In this document: piece by piece, positions 1 to 10,102 of the stretch | Position numbering within the stretch: position 1 is the stretch's first letter | Layout of the letters: every line of letters begins with the position of its first letter | From: Chondrus crispus | Taxonomy: Eukaryota; Rhodophyta; Florideophyceae; Gigartinales; Gigartinaceae | Assembly: GCF_000350225.1 (NCBI RefSeq) | Contig: NW_005178550.1 | Location: forward strand, 1-29,381 | Direction of reading: 5' to 3' | DNA length: 29,381 bases | The notes under the pieces: generated by a model | The model's input: the letters and a program-made list of their open reading frames with translations, nothing else | Databases searched by the model: none | Told to the model about the DNA's origin: nothing | Program-made: the position numbers and the translations under genes

Positions 1-1067
1 GTGCACGCCCCCGCACGCCCGCCATTGGCGCACGCGGCTCACCGCGCCCCTGCAGTGCCCGCCCCGCCAATCCCCCAAAGGCCCGCCCCGCTTTTCTCTT
101 CACATGCCGCCGCTCGATGTCGTGTCGTGTTGATATGACATCATATCCCTTCCGACCCGACGTCGCAGCCTTGCTGCCCTCATGCAGTACCCTCGTGTAA
201 CAAGACTCTCGTTCCCAACGTCCCGTATTGTTAGCCCCCGCGCCGCCCGCTCCCTCGTCCCCACTCCCCCCCCCGCCGTCGCCCCGCACACACTCCGCAG
301 CAATGTACGGAGGAGTACAGCGACCTCGCCCCGACCCCGTGTCGCAACTCATGTCACTGCCCGCAGCCCCGTGAAGGGGTTACTGTACACGCCGTTTTAT
401 TTACACCGTCATGCCTGCGTTTGTCGCCATTTCGGTGCTCCCTTATGTTTGCACCTCGGAGCTCACCACCTTTGTCCGATCACTCCGTCCTCTTGTATCA
501 TAACCCCGCATTTAGATAACTTTCCTGGTCCGCGAACCCTCCCCCCCTCCCTCCCCCGTCGGCCCGCCGGCCCCGCCGTTCCGCCGATCCCGAATTACAT
601 CCATCGCTACGCCACATCGCTGTCAATAACCGCCCGTGCGCCCCCGCCTTATTACGTTGCCCTCACCCTATCCATACCTTCTGTGCCCTTCGCTTGCGTC
701 ATCAACACATATTACGTGGTAAGCCCCCAAGGATGCTTTGTTACAGTCTCATCCTGTAATCTTCACTACAGTGCCATTCCATCGACGACCCATTCCCAGT
801 CTTTCGTCTTATACCTCCCACGCAGACGTACATAACATTTACCTCGAATAATGACACTCATAGGACACACGTGCATGCGCGCCCACGCCCGCGCGCCCGC
901 GCTAAATGCCATCTTGGCCCTCCACTGCCCACTACATGTTTGAGAGCCCCCTCGGCAACCCCCTACTTTCGCTGCCACACCAACTAAATCTTTCCCCAAC
1001 ACCATACAGCGCCTTGCTGTGTGAGTAACGCCAAATAATACTCAACAACCTTACATTTTTACTTTTT
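1..1067. other. Gene-free C-rich region
   Basis: No gene can be supported here. The plus strand is strongly C/pyrimidine-rich with runs such as those at 541-560. The first 80 bases contain CCAAT-like motifs (GCCATTGG near 22, CCAAT near 66), so the left end could be a promoter of a gene outside the window. The open frame at 182-835 has a low-complexity Pro/Arg/Ser/Thr composition that follows from the base bias and shows no domain. The 3' flank of the EBP1 gene lies at the right edge. Confidence 0.5.
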
Positions 1068-2249
1068 TCAACTTTCCATCGCCTCCCCATCTACCTCCAT
1101 CGTCGCCTTCTTCTTTTTCTTCTTTTTCTTCTTCTTGTCCATGGACGTCGCCAGGAGAGCCTTCACCTCCTCATCTTCAATACTGATCTTGCAATCCACA
1201 GCTGGCATACTCTTCTTATTCACCACACTCGTTTGGTTGGGCGTTACCAGCACAGTCACTGAACATCTCGCCACGATTGCATCATCCTTTTCGTATAAAA
1301 CAGGGTACGGAACTACCAACATATGCTTCACCATTTCCGTCATCGCCATCCGGCTACGCTTCGGGTCGCTAAGCGCCCTCAATGTGAACGGCAACGCGGG
1401 GTAAGCCTTATTGATTTCCGAGAATACTTGCCGCGACGTCTTCAGCTTCAACTTGTAATCCACATCCACCTGTCGTTTATAAACAGTTTCGCGCGTGTTT
1501 CTTTCGATCGCTTTGCCCTCGCCCGTCGACATCACAATGTCCAAGTTATACACCTCATACGCTTCAAATTCCCACTTGTCCGCGCGAGCTTCGAGCGTCT
1601 GTTTGTTCATGATCACCTTAGATCCATCGATCACGTACCGCTTCATCTGGTGGCTGAGCGTCCCCTCCAGCGGTTCCACCCCGTACATCTTCGCAATTCT
1701 CCCAATCATCTCACTTACTTCCTCGTTACTCTTCCCCGGCCGCATCAGTCTCAGCACCGCCTCAGCAGCAGTGTACGCAGCCGTGATAACGTCGGCCTTT
1801 CGACCTGTTGCCACGGGAGGCTCTTGTGCCTCCTTGGATTCCTTCACGACCAGCGTCTGGCTCGCCATTGCGGAATATCCATCAATGTGAGCCCCGAGCT
1901 GAACCGTGATGATGTCGCCCCCCGAGAGAACCGTATCGGCTTCCGGGTCAGTCTCAATCGGACAAAAATGAGACGCACAATTGTTGATACAGACACACGT
2001 CGGGAACGACACTCCCTTCTCAAGCTTTTCTCCGGTGTCAGTCCGCGCCTTGGAGTACACGCCAGCCGCTGTCTTGGTAATCACCGCGTCTCCCAATTGA
2101 CACATTGTGCGTACGGCCATCCCAGCATAGGCGGCCTTTCCCAAAACATCCATGGCCTGATCCGCTATGGCGCCGGCGGCCTTGTACTTTTCGAGGACAT
2201 CAGACTGGTCGATCCCGCGCTCGGGCGCTTGTTCTGGGGTGTCCGCCAT
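1068..2249 (-). CDS. PA2G4: EBP1 / PA2G4 homologue (proliferation-associated, methionine-aminopeptidase-like)
   Basis: The 393-residue product matches ErbB3-binding protein 1 along its whole length (human form 394 residues). It has the pita-bread methionine aminopeptidase fold without peptidase activity. EBP1 proteins bind ribosomes and structured RNA and promote growth. Visible landmarks are KYKAAGAIAD near the N-terminus, FPTCVCINNCASHFCP, VTGRK-like ATGRKADVI, GTLSHQMKRYVIDG, EVYNLDIVMSTGEGKA, KLKTSRQVFSEI and LPFTLRAL. The C-terminus has an LxxLL-like KALLATS segment followed by ten consecutive lysines, the usual RNA-binding tail. I start at the ATG at 2249 (MADTPEQ), because it gives the family length and lies just before the conserved helix. 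The frame stays open a further 74 codons to an ATG at 2471, but that extension looks like translated leader. The family call is very secure; the start is fairly secure. Confidence 0.95.
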   Translation of the reverse strand: MADTPEQAPERGIDQSDVLEKYKAAGAIADQAMDVLGKAAYAGMAVRTMCQLGDAVITKTAAGVYSKARTDTGEKLEKGVSFPTCVCINNCASHFCPIETDPEADTVLSGGDIITVQLGAHIDGYSAMASQTLVVKESKEAQEPPVATGRKADVITAAYTAAEAVLRLMRPGKSNEEVSEMIGRIAKMYGVEPLEGTLSHQMKRYVIDGSKVIMNKQTLEARADKWEFEAYEVYNLDIVMSTGEGKAIERNTRETVYKRQVDVDYKLKLKTSRQVFSEINKAYPALPFTLRALSDPKRSRMAMTEMVKHMLVVPYPVLYEKDDAIVARCSVTVLVTPNQTSVVNKKSMPAVDCKISIEDEEVKALLATSMDKKKKKKKKKKATMEVDGEAMES

Positions 2250-2739
2250 CTCAGGGGAGACCAGCAGGAACGATGGAAGAAGAGAAGCGGGGATACCGTC
2301 GCAAGGGATAATGCGAGGATCAAAAGAAACCGGCGAGGTGGGGGCGGCGGTGTGTATCAACGTTCCGATACTCGGGAGGCCTTGGTGGGGCGGCGACGCC
2401 CTGTAATGGGCAAAATTATTTCTCAGGAAATTGATAAACAGCTCCGAACGGGAGCTTTCTCCATTGGTCAAAACCCGTCATATGAAGCCAAATTAGATCC
2501 GGATCTACTGTTCACCATAAACGGCGAAGAAACTGTCCAGGGCGCCGCCAACTCTTCAAAAGAGTACAAAGGGTACTGACAGCGATAGCCGTCTCTTCAA
2601 AAGGCCAGATGATGAGCACGCAAGCAGGAGCCGTTGCTTCAGCTTTGTTACTTTCATGTTTGGAAAGCTTCTCATTTCTTCGCGAAAAGGGTTCACGTTT
2701 ACTTTTAGTTTATATTGGGGAACAACACCACCTAATATA
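2250..2739. other. 5' flank of the EBP1 gene
   Basis: This is presumed leader and promoter of the minus-strand EBP1 gene. The EBP1 frame remains open up to 2471. Short direct repeats containing CTCTTCAAAAG occur around 2552 and 2592. I see no second gene and no clear TATA box. Confidence 0.4.
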
Positions 2740-2741
2740 TA

Positions 2742-3180
2742 CAGTGAACCCTCGCTATCTGAATCCTTGTTATGTGAATATCCGCGATATGTGCATGCCA
2801 TTGCTCGGAACGAGCTCCGGAGCGTTGATTGCAGGTCACATATGAGGTATTCATGAATACGGCCTAACTGAATACCACAAGCACATCTTAATCATAACAG
2901 GCCTCATACAAGAGCATTCTATGAGACAAAACTGAGCTATGATAACTTTATTCATTATAAATGTGGTTCAATTTCCAGTTTTCCTGGGCAATCGAAAATG
3001 GACACACCTCGAACGCGAAAACCAAGCCAAGCAGACCCGCATTACTCAATATTTTGGTTAAAACTTATGGGATTGTTACATATTTGGGCTGTATATGAAA
3101 CATCCTTGGAAACTGAATATGCACTTTAATTGAATGCGGAAGGAAGCAACCATCCATATTCAGATATCGAGGGTTCACTG
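2742..3180. mobile_element. Pogo-like MITE (non-autonomous Tc1/mariner-superfamily element)
   Basis: The left end from 2742 reads CAGTGAACCCTCGCTATCTG. The reverse complement of the right end reads CAGTGAACCCTCGATATCTG. The terminal inverted repeats match at 22 of 23 positions. The element is flanked on both sides by TA (2740-2741 and 3181-3182), the target duplication of Tc1/mariner/pogo elements. Pogo and Fot1-type ends commonly begin CAGT followed by ACCCTCG and a TAT(C)nGA core, which fits. The 439-bp interior has no transposase frame, so it would need a transposase in trans. It is AT-rich and contains a perfect 14-bp palindrome at 2847-2860 (GTATTCATGAATAC). The boundaries are read directly; the superfamily assignment rests on end sequence and TA duplication. 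Confidence 0.8.
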
Positions 3181-3182
3181 TA

Positions 3183-4523
3183 TTATTATAGAGATAATTA
3201 TTATATATAAATAGAAATTCCGCCTCAGAGCAAGCCGAATTTGCTGACGCTTTGAGTGGCATGTAGAGGGTCTTCACTCGATGGATTTCTCAGATGTTGA
3301 AAGCTTCACATCTCGCGTTTTGTGCGAACGGACGCAATCAGCCTCTCTTTTGTACTAAATTTTAAGTAGCGTTTTGTTCAGGGATCTTTATTTTCCATCT
3401 TCCCAACCGCAAACTACGCAGAACATTTGCGCTGCAGTAAAAGTCAATTAAATTGTGTTAAGTTCTCTTGAGGATAGAATGATTGATGTGTCCGACTGTG
3501 AGGTAGAAGATCAACATACCGTATGAGCACTACACTGGCTCTTCTCTTCGAGCAAGCTTTGCTGCATTCCAAAGAGCCACTAGGAGGCTTCATACATAAG
3601 CATCTTCAAAAGAACCTCAATCTGCATGCGCCAAATTAAAGAATAAACGAAAATTCGCCTCTTGCTCTAGATGCCGACCCAAGCGTGCCATGGTATCTTG
3701 CATAGCTGTACAGAATAGACTGAAAGTTATTAGGAGTGACCAAAATTTCTCTCTGCCGGGTAGAAGCAGTCAAAGAAACAGAAAAAGTAGATATTCGCTT
3801 GTTGTCGTAATATCACAGCAGTCACAGAAGTGTGAAAGCCCTCATGCAATGTCTGTCACATGACAAGAGTTGTTTTGCATAAGAAAAGAATCCAGGATTC
3901 TCTCCCTTACAGTTTTATGGCCTTCGCTTTATTCAAGTACAGGTACATTCCAGCTCTCCAGAAGCAAGTAACTCATAGCGTACTGCGCTTTACTGAAATA
4001 TTCAATCTGGCATTACAGCTCTGACCAGATGTACTTGTGCAATTATCTATCCATAAGAGGTCGAATGTAAAGCAAGCAGCAGACCGATGTTAATTGGATG
4101 GGGTTGAGGAGTCGGGTTTTAAAGCGCATGCGAAACGGGGCATACTGTACAAGCTTGCGCAACAGGAGCAAGTTATAAAGGGGATAATGCAAACCGGACA
4201 ATAACCAAACTATTTGCACGTCTTTACTCTTCCACACATGTGATTGTGCATAAATCAGGCAGTTGACGGTGCTGACCGAAACAAGACAGTCTTCGTGAAC
4301 TGACATTACCACGTGTCAATGACCCTCGACAAGAAAGCCTTCATGCTTTCCCCATTCTGAACAGTCTGCGGAGCTGAAGGGGGGCGGCCATGAGGCGACT
4401 ATGAGGCGACTATGGCTATGAACGAATTATTATAAAGTTGCCTTGAAACACGTTCTTTTCTTAATGACATTCGTTGATTGCTGCCCGACTATTGGTGATG
4501 TTCTCAAGCGGTACTCCTGCTCC
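3183..4523. other. Intergenic region without recognisable gene
   Basis: Both strands carry only short frames with no recognisable motif. Base composition is AT-richer than in the flanking genes. An 11-bp unit ATGAGGCGACT is directly repeated at about 4391-4412. I see no RNA gene or element end apart from the adjoining MITE. Confidence 0.4.
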
Positions 4524-7060
4524 TCAAGGAGAATGCTCTCGGAAGCCAACTCCTATCCTCGAGGACCGCTGCAGCTGGGACTCGGATAGTGTCACCTGGA
4601 ACTCGAAAAGGTCAGAGAGGTCTTCCTCTGCGTAGTGCTGATGCGACTTCATACTCCGGGAAACACTCTTGGCCACCTTCGCCCACGCCTCATCCGATTT
4701 GACTTTCCACGTTGAGCTGTGTTTGAGCATTGCTGCTACGGCCCATGGGACAGCGTTTGCCGCCTAGACTAGAAGCCCTGACGACATGGCCTCGTTCGCG
4801 TTGACAGCGTGCAGTGCCGACAGCACAGTGGCTAATAGCTTCAAGCGCTCTGCGCTCCGTACGGCAACGACAGCCTCGAAAGGTGTCACGTGCGTGTGAT
4901 GACGACCTGTCACCTTTTGTCTCCGGAAAGGTGAACGCAGTCCGGCCCTTGCCCGCGTCTGCGTCATGGGTAGAGCACTCGACCACAGCTCGCAAGTGTC
5001 TAGTAGTTATTTGCACGCCGCCACCCCGTTCATTACCAAACGAAACCATCCTTGCATAGTCCAGCCGAGATTGATCCGTCCCGTAGACTGCGAAGTTATC
5101 ATCGGCCAACAACATGATCCCGCACAGCTGAGTACAGACCGGCATCGCGGCAGTCAGAGTGTCAAGCACAGCATCGTAAAGAGTTTGTCCTGCCAATTCA
5201 GCTTAACACAAGATGCAACTTCGCCGTGGGCATTAGCATACCCAACAATGCCGTTCAATTGCGTTCCGCTTTCTCGGATCTGGACTAGCGTGAGTTCAAC
5301 ATCCTGAGGCCCGCGAAGTCGTACCCTCCGAACGCAGGAGAAGCACGCAGCAGGGCCAGCGGTGCAGCCATACACCTTAGTCTTCGTCTGCGCCCTAGGT
5401 GTCGTCCGGAGGGTCGGCCATCACGGGCGGAGCCGCCGCTCCAGTCGGGGGAACTGCTACGGATGGTTGCACTGATGGTTTAAAAGTTTGGCCCCCAGCG
5501 CGCCTGGGTTTCGTAAGAAACGGGAAGATAGATGATATCGCCAGGTGCGGGATGGACCACGTCGGCGCGGGAACCGCGAGAGGGGACATACACCCCCGTA
5601 TGCCGCACACGTCCCATGCCCGTACCTCAGATCGAAAACCGTGGTTCAACATTAACATCAATTGTCCACCGTGAGGTGGCTTTGTTGAGGCTCGGCATGA
5701 ACGCCCAGCGGTGTGCCCTCTCTTCTATGGAGAGGACCTCGACTGGCAACACATCCGGGCCTTTGATGTTGAACGGCCTCGCTGCGATTTGGGACGAGTT
5801 GCTGGCCCACTTCCGCACACGCCTGCACCCTCTGTACGACATCCCTACGTCTTACTGTATACAGCGCATGTCCATTCCGATACCCCAAGCCTCCATGAGG
5901 TTGGGCAACATCCAGCCGTCACCGAAGCGTGTCAGGTTACTGTGGTAGTGTCCGACATCGCCTTGAAACCGCCATGCGCGGGAAAACGCCCAAGGACCTA
6001 AATATGTGACGCTGGCGGCGGGACGTGGTTTACTCGCAAGTAGGCTCCGTCCTCAGTGACTTTCACGTTGTGCTCCCGTAGATATTAGTCTGTGACAACG
6101 ACTGGGAGCAAGAGCGCGTCGTTCGCAGACCACTCCAAATACTGAGCCCGCAGCCCGCCAGCATGGGGCAGTACGCCTTGTGCCCGGTGATCATGGGCGC
6201 GCGACTGTAGTACTCTGCGGCTGAAGCATCTGCAGTACGATGCTGGCCGATGTACTCCATGTCACTGTCGTCCGAGAAGTAGTCCGCTTCCACAAAGTAG
6301 CGGGCCCAGAGACTCTCCGCGTTGTACATCCCTCCGTGGACTGCAGATCCCGAACGCATCACCCTCGAGATTCGTCCTGTACTGGCCCCAGAAGGAACTG
6401 AACTTCGGTAAGACGAGCTCACGCTTACGCTTCAGCCACGCCCCACGTCCCCTCGGCAGTGTCGGGCACAGGGGTAAGCGTGCACTGGTGAAACATCGCT
6501 ATCGCTGCCACAAACTGGCTGTGTAGCCGGTTCGTATCGACGTAGCAGTCGAGAGTCGTCCGACATAAGTCTGTATCCTCGTCCTCCAGTGCGATTGGAT
6601 CTCCGGAAATGGCGTTAGCATTAGCAGTGCCGCACACCTTGTCCGACAATCGCGGGATCTCTAAGTCGAACGCAAGCTTGATTGTATTGCAGCGGCCTCC
6701 CAGGAGAGTCACTAACAGCTGGATCTGCTTACGCGAGGGGCGGTTACAGGCAACGACATTGCTTTCCGGAGCCGACTCGATGGTATCCTGCGCCCACCCT
6801 TCTATCGCCATGAGCTCATGGGGCCACCACTCGTTGGACAATGGCCCGAGCTCCAGAAGGCACTCTACAACCATCCCTAAGTGCCCATCGGCATAGTTAG
6901 GGATCACGTCAGCGAGATGTGCCTCCTGATACTCCTGATCGTACAACTGCGACATTAGTTCCACGAGTAGGGCTATCTGGCTGTCATTAGGTAGGTGATG
7001 GCATCAGACTCGATTGCTATTTGAGCACTCCTCTGGAGTCCGCCCGATCTTGATCTGAGC
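4524..7060 (-). pseudogene. Decayed long coding region of unknown origin (virus- or element-like relic)
   Basis: About 2.5 kb of the minus strand carries protein-like sequence that switches frame and is cut by stops. The pieces in order are 6964-6425 (179 codons from GTG, with continuation upstream to about 7060 in another frame), 6422-6063, about 5970-5627, 5661-5395, 5375-5154, 5196-4690 and 4967-4524. Neighbouring pieces meet at frameshifts or TAA/TAG codons, for example after 6425 and near 5190, where one frame takes over from the other. The pieces have balanced, globular-protein composition with many Trp, Tyr and acidic residues (for example NEWWPHELMAIEGW), unlike random translations elsewhere in the intergenic DNA. 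Together they span roughly 800 codons. I do not recognise the family. The size would suit a toti-like dsRNA virus capsid captured in the genome, but no diagnostic motif was seen and no polymerase lies beside it. Confidence 0.5.
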
Positions 7061-8878
7061 CCCCAACCGATCTGGCCCAATCGTGCCTCCTTCGCCTGCT
7101 AAGGCGGAGTTCGTCCCTCTATGGTCTATCAGACCATTGTTCTCATGTGAGGACACTTTTCGACATATTTTTTCTCTTCACTTGCGCTTTCTCGAGAAGA
7201 AAGAAAAAGGTACCCCTGCCACCGCACCTGACTTCTGCCTTCGGACCGGGAAGAACGTTGTGAGAATTGCATGTCCTTCCTGGTCGTTTTTCGATATGTC
7301 TGGAAAAGATGCTTTTTTAAACCACCTTAAAACCGCATGCAAAATAACTTCGAAACCAAAAACGCCGGTTTAAAAAGGGAACTAAGTACTCAATCTGCAA
7401 TACCTTCTTAACTTTTCTGCGTATTCAAAGCTCTGCTATCCCGGCGTTCTGCGAGATGCTGTTGCCGAAAACAAAGGCGTTAAGGAAATAGTGTTCAAGG
7501 TATCTTTTTGAATGTTCAATTTAATTTATACATTTTGCAAAAAAAGAGCAGTCATTATATGAGGACGAGCCCCAGTCGGATAGACACTCTATAGAGGGTC
7601 ATCGACAGAAGTGGAGAAAGCAACATCTATCGCATCCAGTGCAGTGTACTCCTCTGTGGCGACGTACAGCACTTTCTTCGCGCTTTTGTCACTGCATCTG
7701 ATACAATGGCATTGATCTTTCTTGAGATCTTGTATCCTCCAAACGCTGCCTCCTAATTGAACTTCTTGGCAGCAGAGCCCCCGACGAAAGAAACGTAATT
7801 CGAATACATCCTGCGGGGATATGGTTGGGTTGTTTGTTCCGCCTGCAAGGCTGGTGCAGGTGGTTAGCTAAATCTAGATCCTTAGCATATTTTCTAAAAC
7901 CGTCCCAGGAGACAGGACAGTAGGATGATTCAGGCGGTTCAATTACTAGCCGGGGCCGACCAGAGTCGTGCGCCAGAAGCATTCAGGCGGCCGTTCACGC
8001 CGCTGGGGGCCGACATAAGCAGTTCCTTCCTTGTCAGAGGGCGGAGGGCAGAACCGTGCCCATCGACTCGCCTGCGCTCCCAAGCTCATTGCGGGCTCCG
8101 GCAAACCTTATCTTTCCCTGTTTTTCCCATCTCGTTTCATCCTGCGTGCCGCATCAGAACTATCAGCGTACCACTGCACCATGATATCAAAATCTCCCTG
8201 TGTGCTCTGCGCATTTGTACGAGAGTTTGTACATGCAATACGTTCATGGAAATGCGTATGGCGCACAGGAAAATGAATTAGTTTAGTTCTGTACTAAACA
8301 GTCCGAGATTGACCAAGTAATAATGCACTCGACTTCTAATATGTAGCATTTACTGTTCGCAAAAGCAAGCCCTTTCAACGAATGAAAGCTCTCTGGTTGC
8401 ATTGCGAGGTGCGCCTTGCCTTTCAGCACGGACGTATTTCCGGGCTTCTGCGCGTGAAAGAGGCATTTTCTTGGAGGAAAACAGACTTCTTCAAGCATGC
8501 AACGCACTCTGTTGTTTCATCTGGGCTGTCACGTGCGCATAAAGCAGGGACCTACGTTCATCGCAGAACAGAATGTGCTCCTGGTGAATTACTGGCTATG
8601 GAGAGGCAGAGAATTAGTTTAATTCGCTGTTTCGAAAAATTGCATGAAGTGCACACTGTCTGATCTCCGTGTCGAGGCCAAGAGTACCTCACCATTGAAC
8701 AGGAAATACTGTATGCATTGAACAGATGCATTGCTTTCGAGAGCCGTTTCCGACAGTCCGCAGTTTCTCGTTAGGGATCGATAGTGCGGCGAAACTACGG
8801 AGGGGTTGAGCGAAGCCTGGCTTTGAGAGAACACTTCCAGCGGCAGAGGCACTTTTGGGTCATTTCGCCGGTAAGACC
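7061..8878. other. Long intergenic region without supported gene
   Basis: No frame in this stretch shows a recognisable domain. The plus-strand frame at 7083-7373 ends in a Cys/His-containing segment (FLNHLKTAC) faintly like the end of a BED-type zinc finger, and the minus-strand frame at 7689-7982 looks protein-like in part. Neither can be assigned. The right end should hold the promoter of the DUF6816-like gene. Confidence 0.35.
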
Positions 8879-9766
8879 ATGAATTTATCCCCGGCCTTCG
8901 TAGCTGGAGCACTATTGAACTGCGGATGGCTAAAACGACGCCCCCGAGGTGTTTGCAATCCGAGACAATCCGACTTTGGCAGGGTACCTCAAATGTCCAC
9001 CGCACCATCCTTTCCTCGCCGAGAATTCATCTTACGCGCACCTTTCGTTGCGCTCGCAGCGTCACTGTCTGGCTCCATGCACTCGGAGCTGTCGGAGCTT
9101 GTATCGAAAATTCCTGGATCAGGCATGCCCGATATATACTATCCCGATTATTACGAAGGGCAATGGAGCATCACCAGGAACCTGTGCTCCCTGGAGGCAG
9201 AGGGGAAGGAAAATGACTCTTCACACTCGGCGCTAGGGAAGCAGGCAATCATGAATACCAGGGCTCGTATCGGAGTTGCTCAATCCTTCACTTTCAAATT
9301 TACGCGCCATCGCGGCCACGTCATCGAAGACCGTTTAGCGAATGCGAAGGCAGAAGCAGCAATTGATTTCCCGAGACAGTTCATATTGGCGACGTGAGAT
9401 AGAGACAACCCAAATGTCTTGAGCGTGGCGCATTCTTCAGAGCTGGGTGCAAACTTCACAAAAGAGGTGAAGGTCACTAAACGCGCCTTTGAAGACCGAC
9501 CGCAAGGGTTCGGAACATTCACAGCAAGCGAGTATGCAAGGGTTGTCGACGTTGATAGTGATGGGGCAGTTGTGGGGTTCGGGAAACCCCCAAGCATCTA
9601 CGCCCGACGGCGAATAGTGCGTTACAGAGTGAGCTCAGTTTCAAAAGATTTACAACCAGATGCTCTTGAGCGTATCGTAGTAGACTATTTGTATCCCCCG
9701 AGCCCACCTGACGCAAAGCCAGCTGTTATTTTGAAGTATCGTGACTCTCTGCGACGACAGTCTTAG
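8879..9766 (+). CDS. DUF6816-like thylakoid lumen protein, interrupted by one in-frame TGA
   Basis: One frame of 296 codons runs from ATG 8879 to TAG 9764-9766 and is broken only by TGA at 9395-9397 (codon 173). The N-terminus begins MNLSPAFVAG, a plausible red-type transit peptide with an early Phe. It continues with a twin-arginine signal, PRREFILRAPFVALAASLSG, suggesting Tat export into the thylakoid lumen. The mature part starts with YYPDYYEGQWSITRNL, contains HVIEDRLANAKAE, and after the TGA continues DRDNPNVLSVAH, FTASEYARVVDV and ends LERIVVDYLYPPSPPDAK. This succession resembles the cyanobacterial and plastid DUF6816 family (function unknown), judged from memory. Homology continues on both sides of the TGA, so it is a recent nonsense mutation, an assembly error or a recoded codon. 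An intron removing it would be under about 30 nt or out of frame. The gene converges on IRE1, 336 bp away. Confidence 0.65.
9395..9397 (+). other. In-frame TGA within the DUF6816-like gene
   Basis: The codon sits between FILAT and DRDNPN in a frame otherwise open for 296 codons. The following base is G, not the C typical of leaky stops. A single base change from TGG, CGA or GGA would create it. I found no convincing SECIS structure in the 3' flank. Confidence 0.85.
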
Positions 9767-10102
9767 CTGCGATGACCAGCCACTGAAGACGGCAGCGTTT
9801 CGTCGGAATCAGTTTGTTTGAAACGGTACTTAGACTAGGAGAGAGAGCGCATACTAGAAACCTTCTTCTCTAACTGACCTTGCTTTTGCTCCGGTCACAC
9901 AGCGGGATCAGTGTGAAGAATGATCCTGCTGAAATGTTGAGATGAGCTTATTGTCAACACTTGCTTATCTAGTTTTTGATTATTATTGGGTACGATTACG
10001 CGACTCTTAAGTCCCGATAGGAACACAATCCCAAAGAAGATGGGAACTGTGCGAAATGTTTCGATTTACAGTGGTTGCCAATGTTACAAATGTGTGAATA
10101 GG
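9767..10102. other. Convergent 3' intergenic region
   Basis: This 336-bp stretch lies between the ends of the DUF6816-like gene and IRE1 and should contain both polyadenylation regions. No conserved hairpin or gene is evident. Confidence 0.4.

Noticed and set aside
182..835. Long plus-strand open frame of 217 codons
   Set aside because: The composition is a by-product of C-rich DNA (Pro, Arg, Ser, Thr, His), with no domain, no membrane logic and no homology that I recognise.
2250..2471. 74-codon N-terminal extension of EBP1
   Set aside because: It is open in frame but has no family counterpart, and the ATG at 2249 gives the standard length.
7083..7373. Possible BED-type zinc finger of a transposase
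   Set aside because: Only one His/Cys end is visible, the first Cys pair is absent, and no transposase core follows.
9394..9440. Mini-intron (GTGAGA to TTCAG) removing the TGA of the DUF6816-like gene
   Set aside because: At 47 nt it shifts the frame; the in-frame alternative of 30 nt is too short and would delete the conserved DRDNPN segment.
9767..10102. SECIS element that would make the TGA at 9395 selenocysteine
   Set aside because: ATGA and AA motifs occur by chance but are not joined by a stem of suitable length, and the family is not known to carry selenocysteine.
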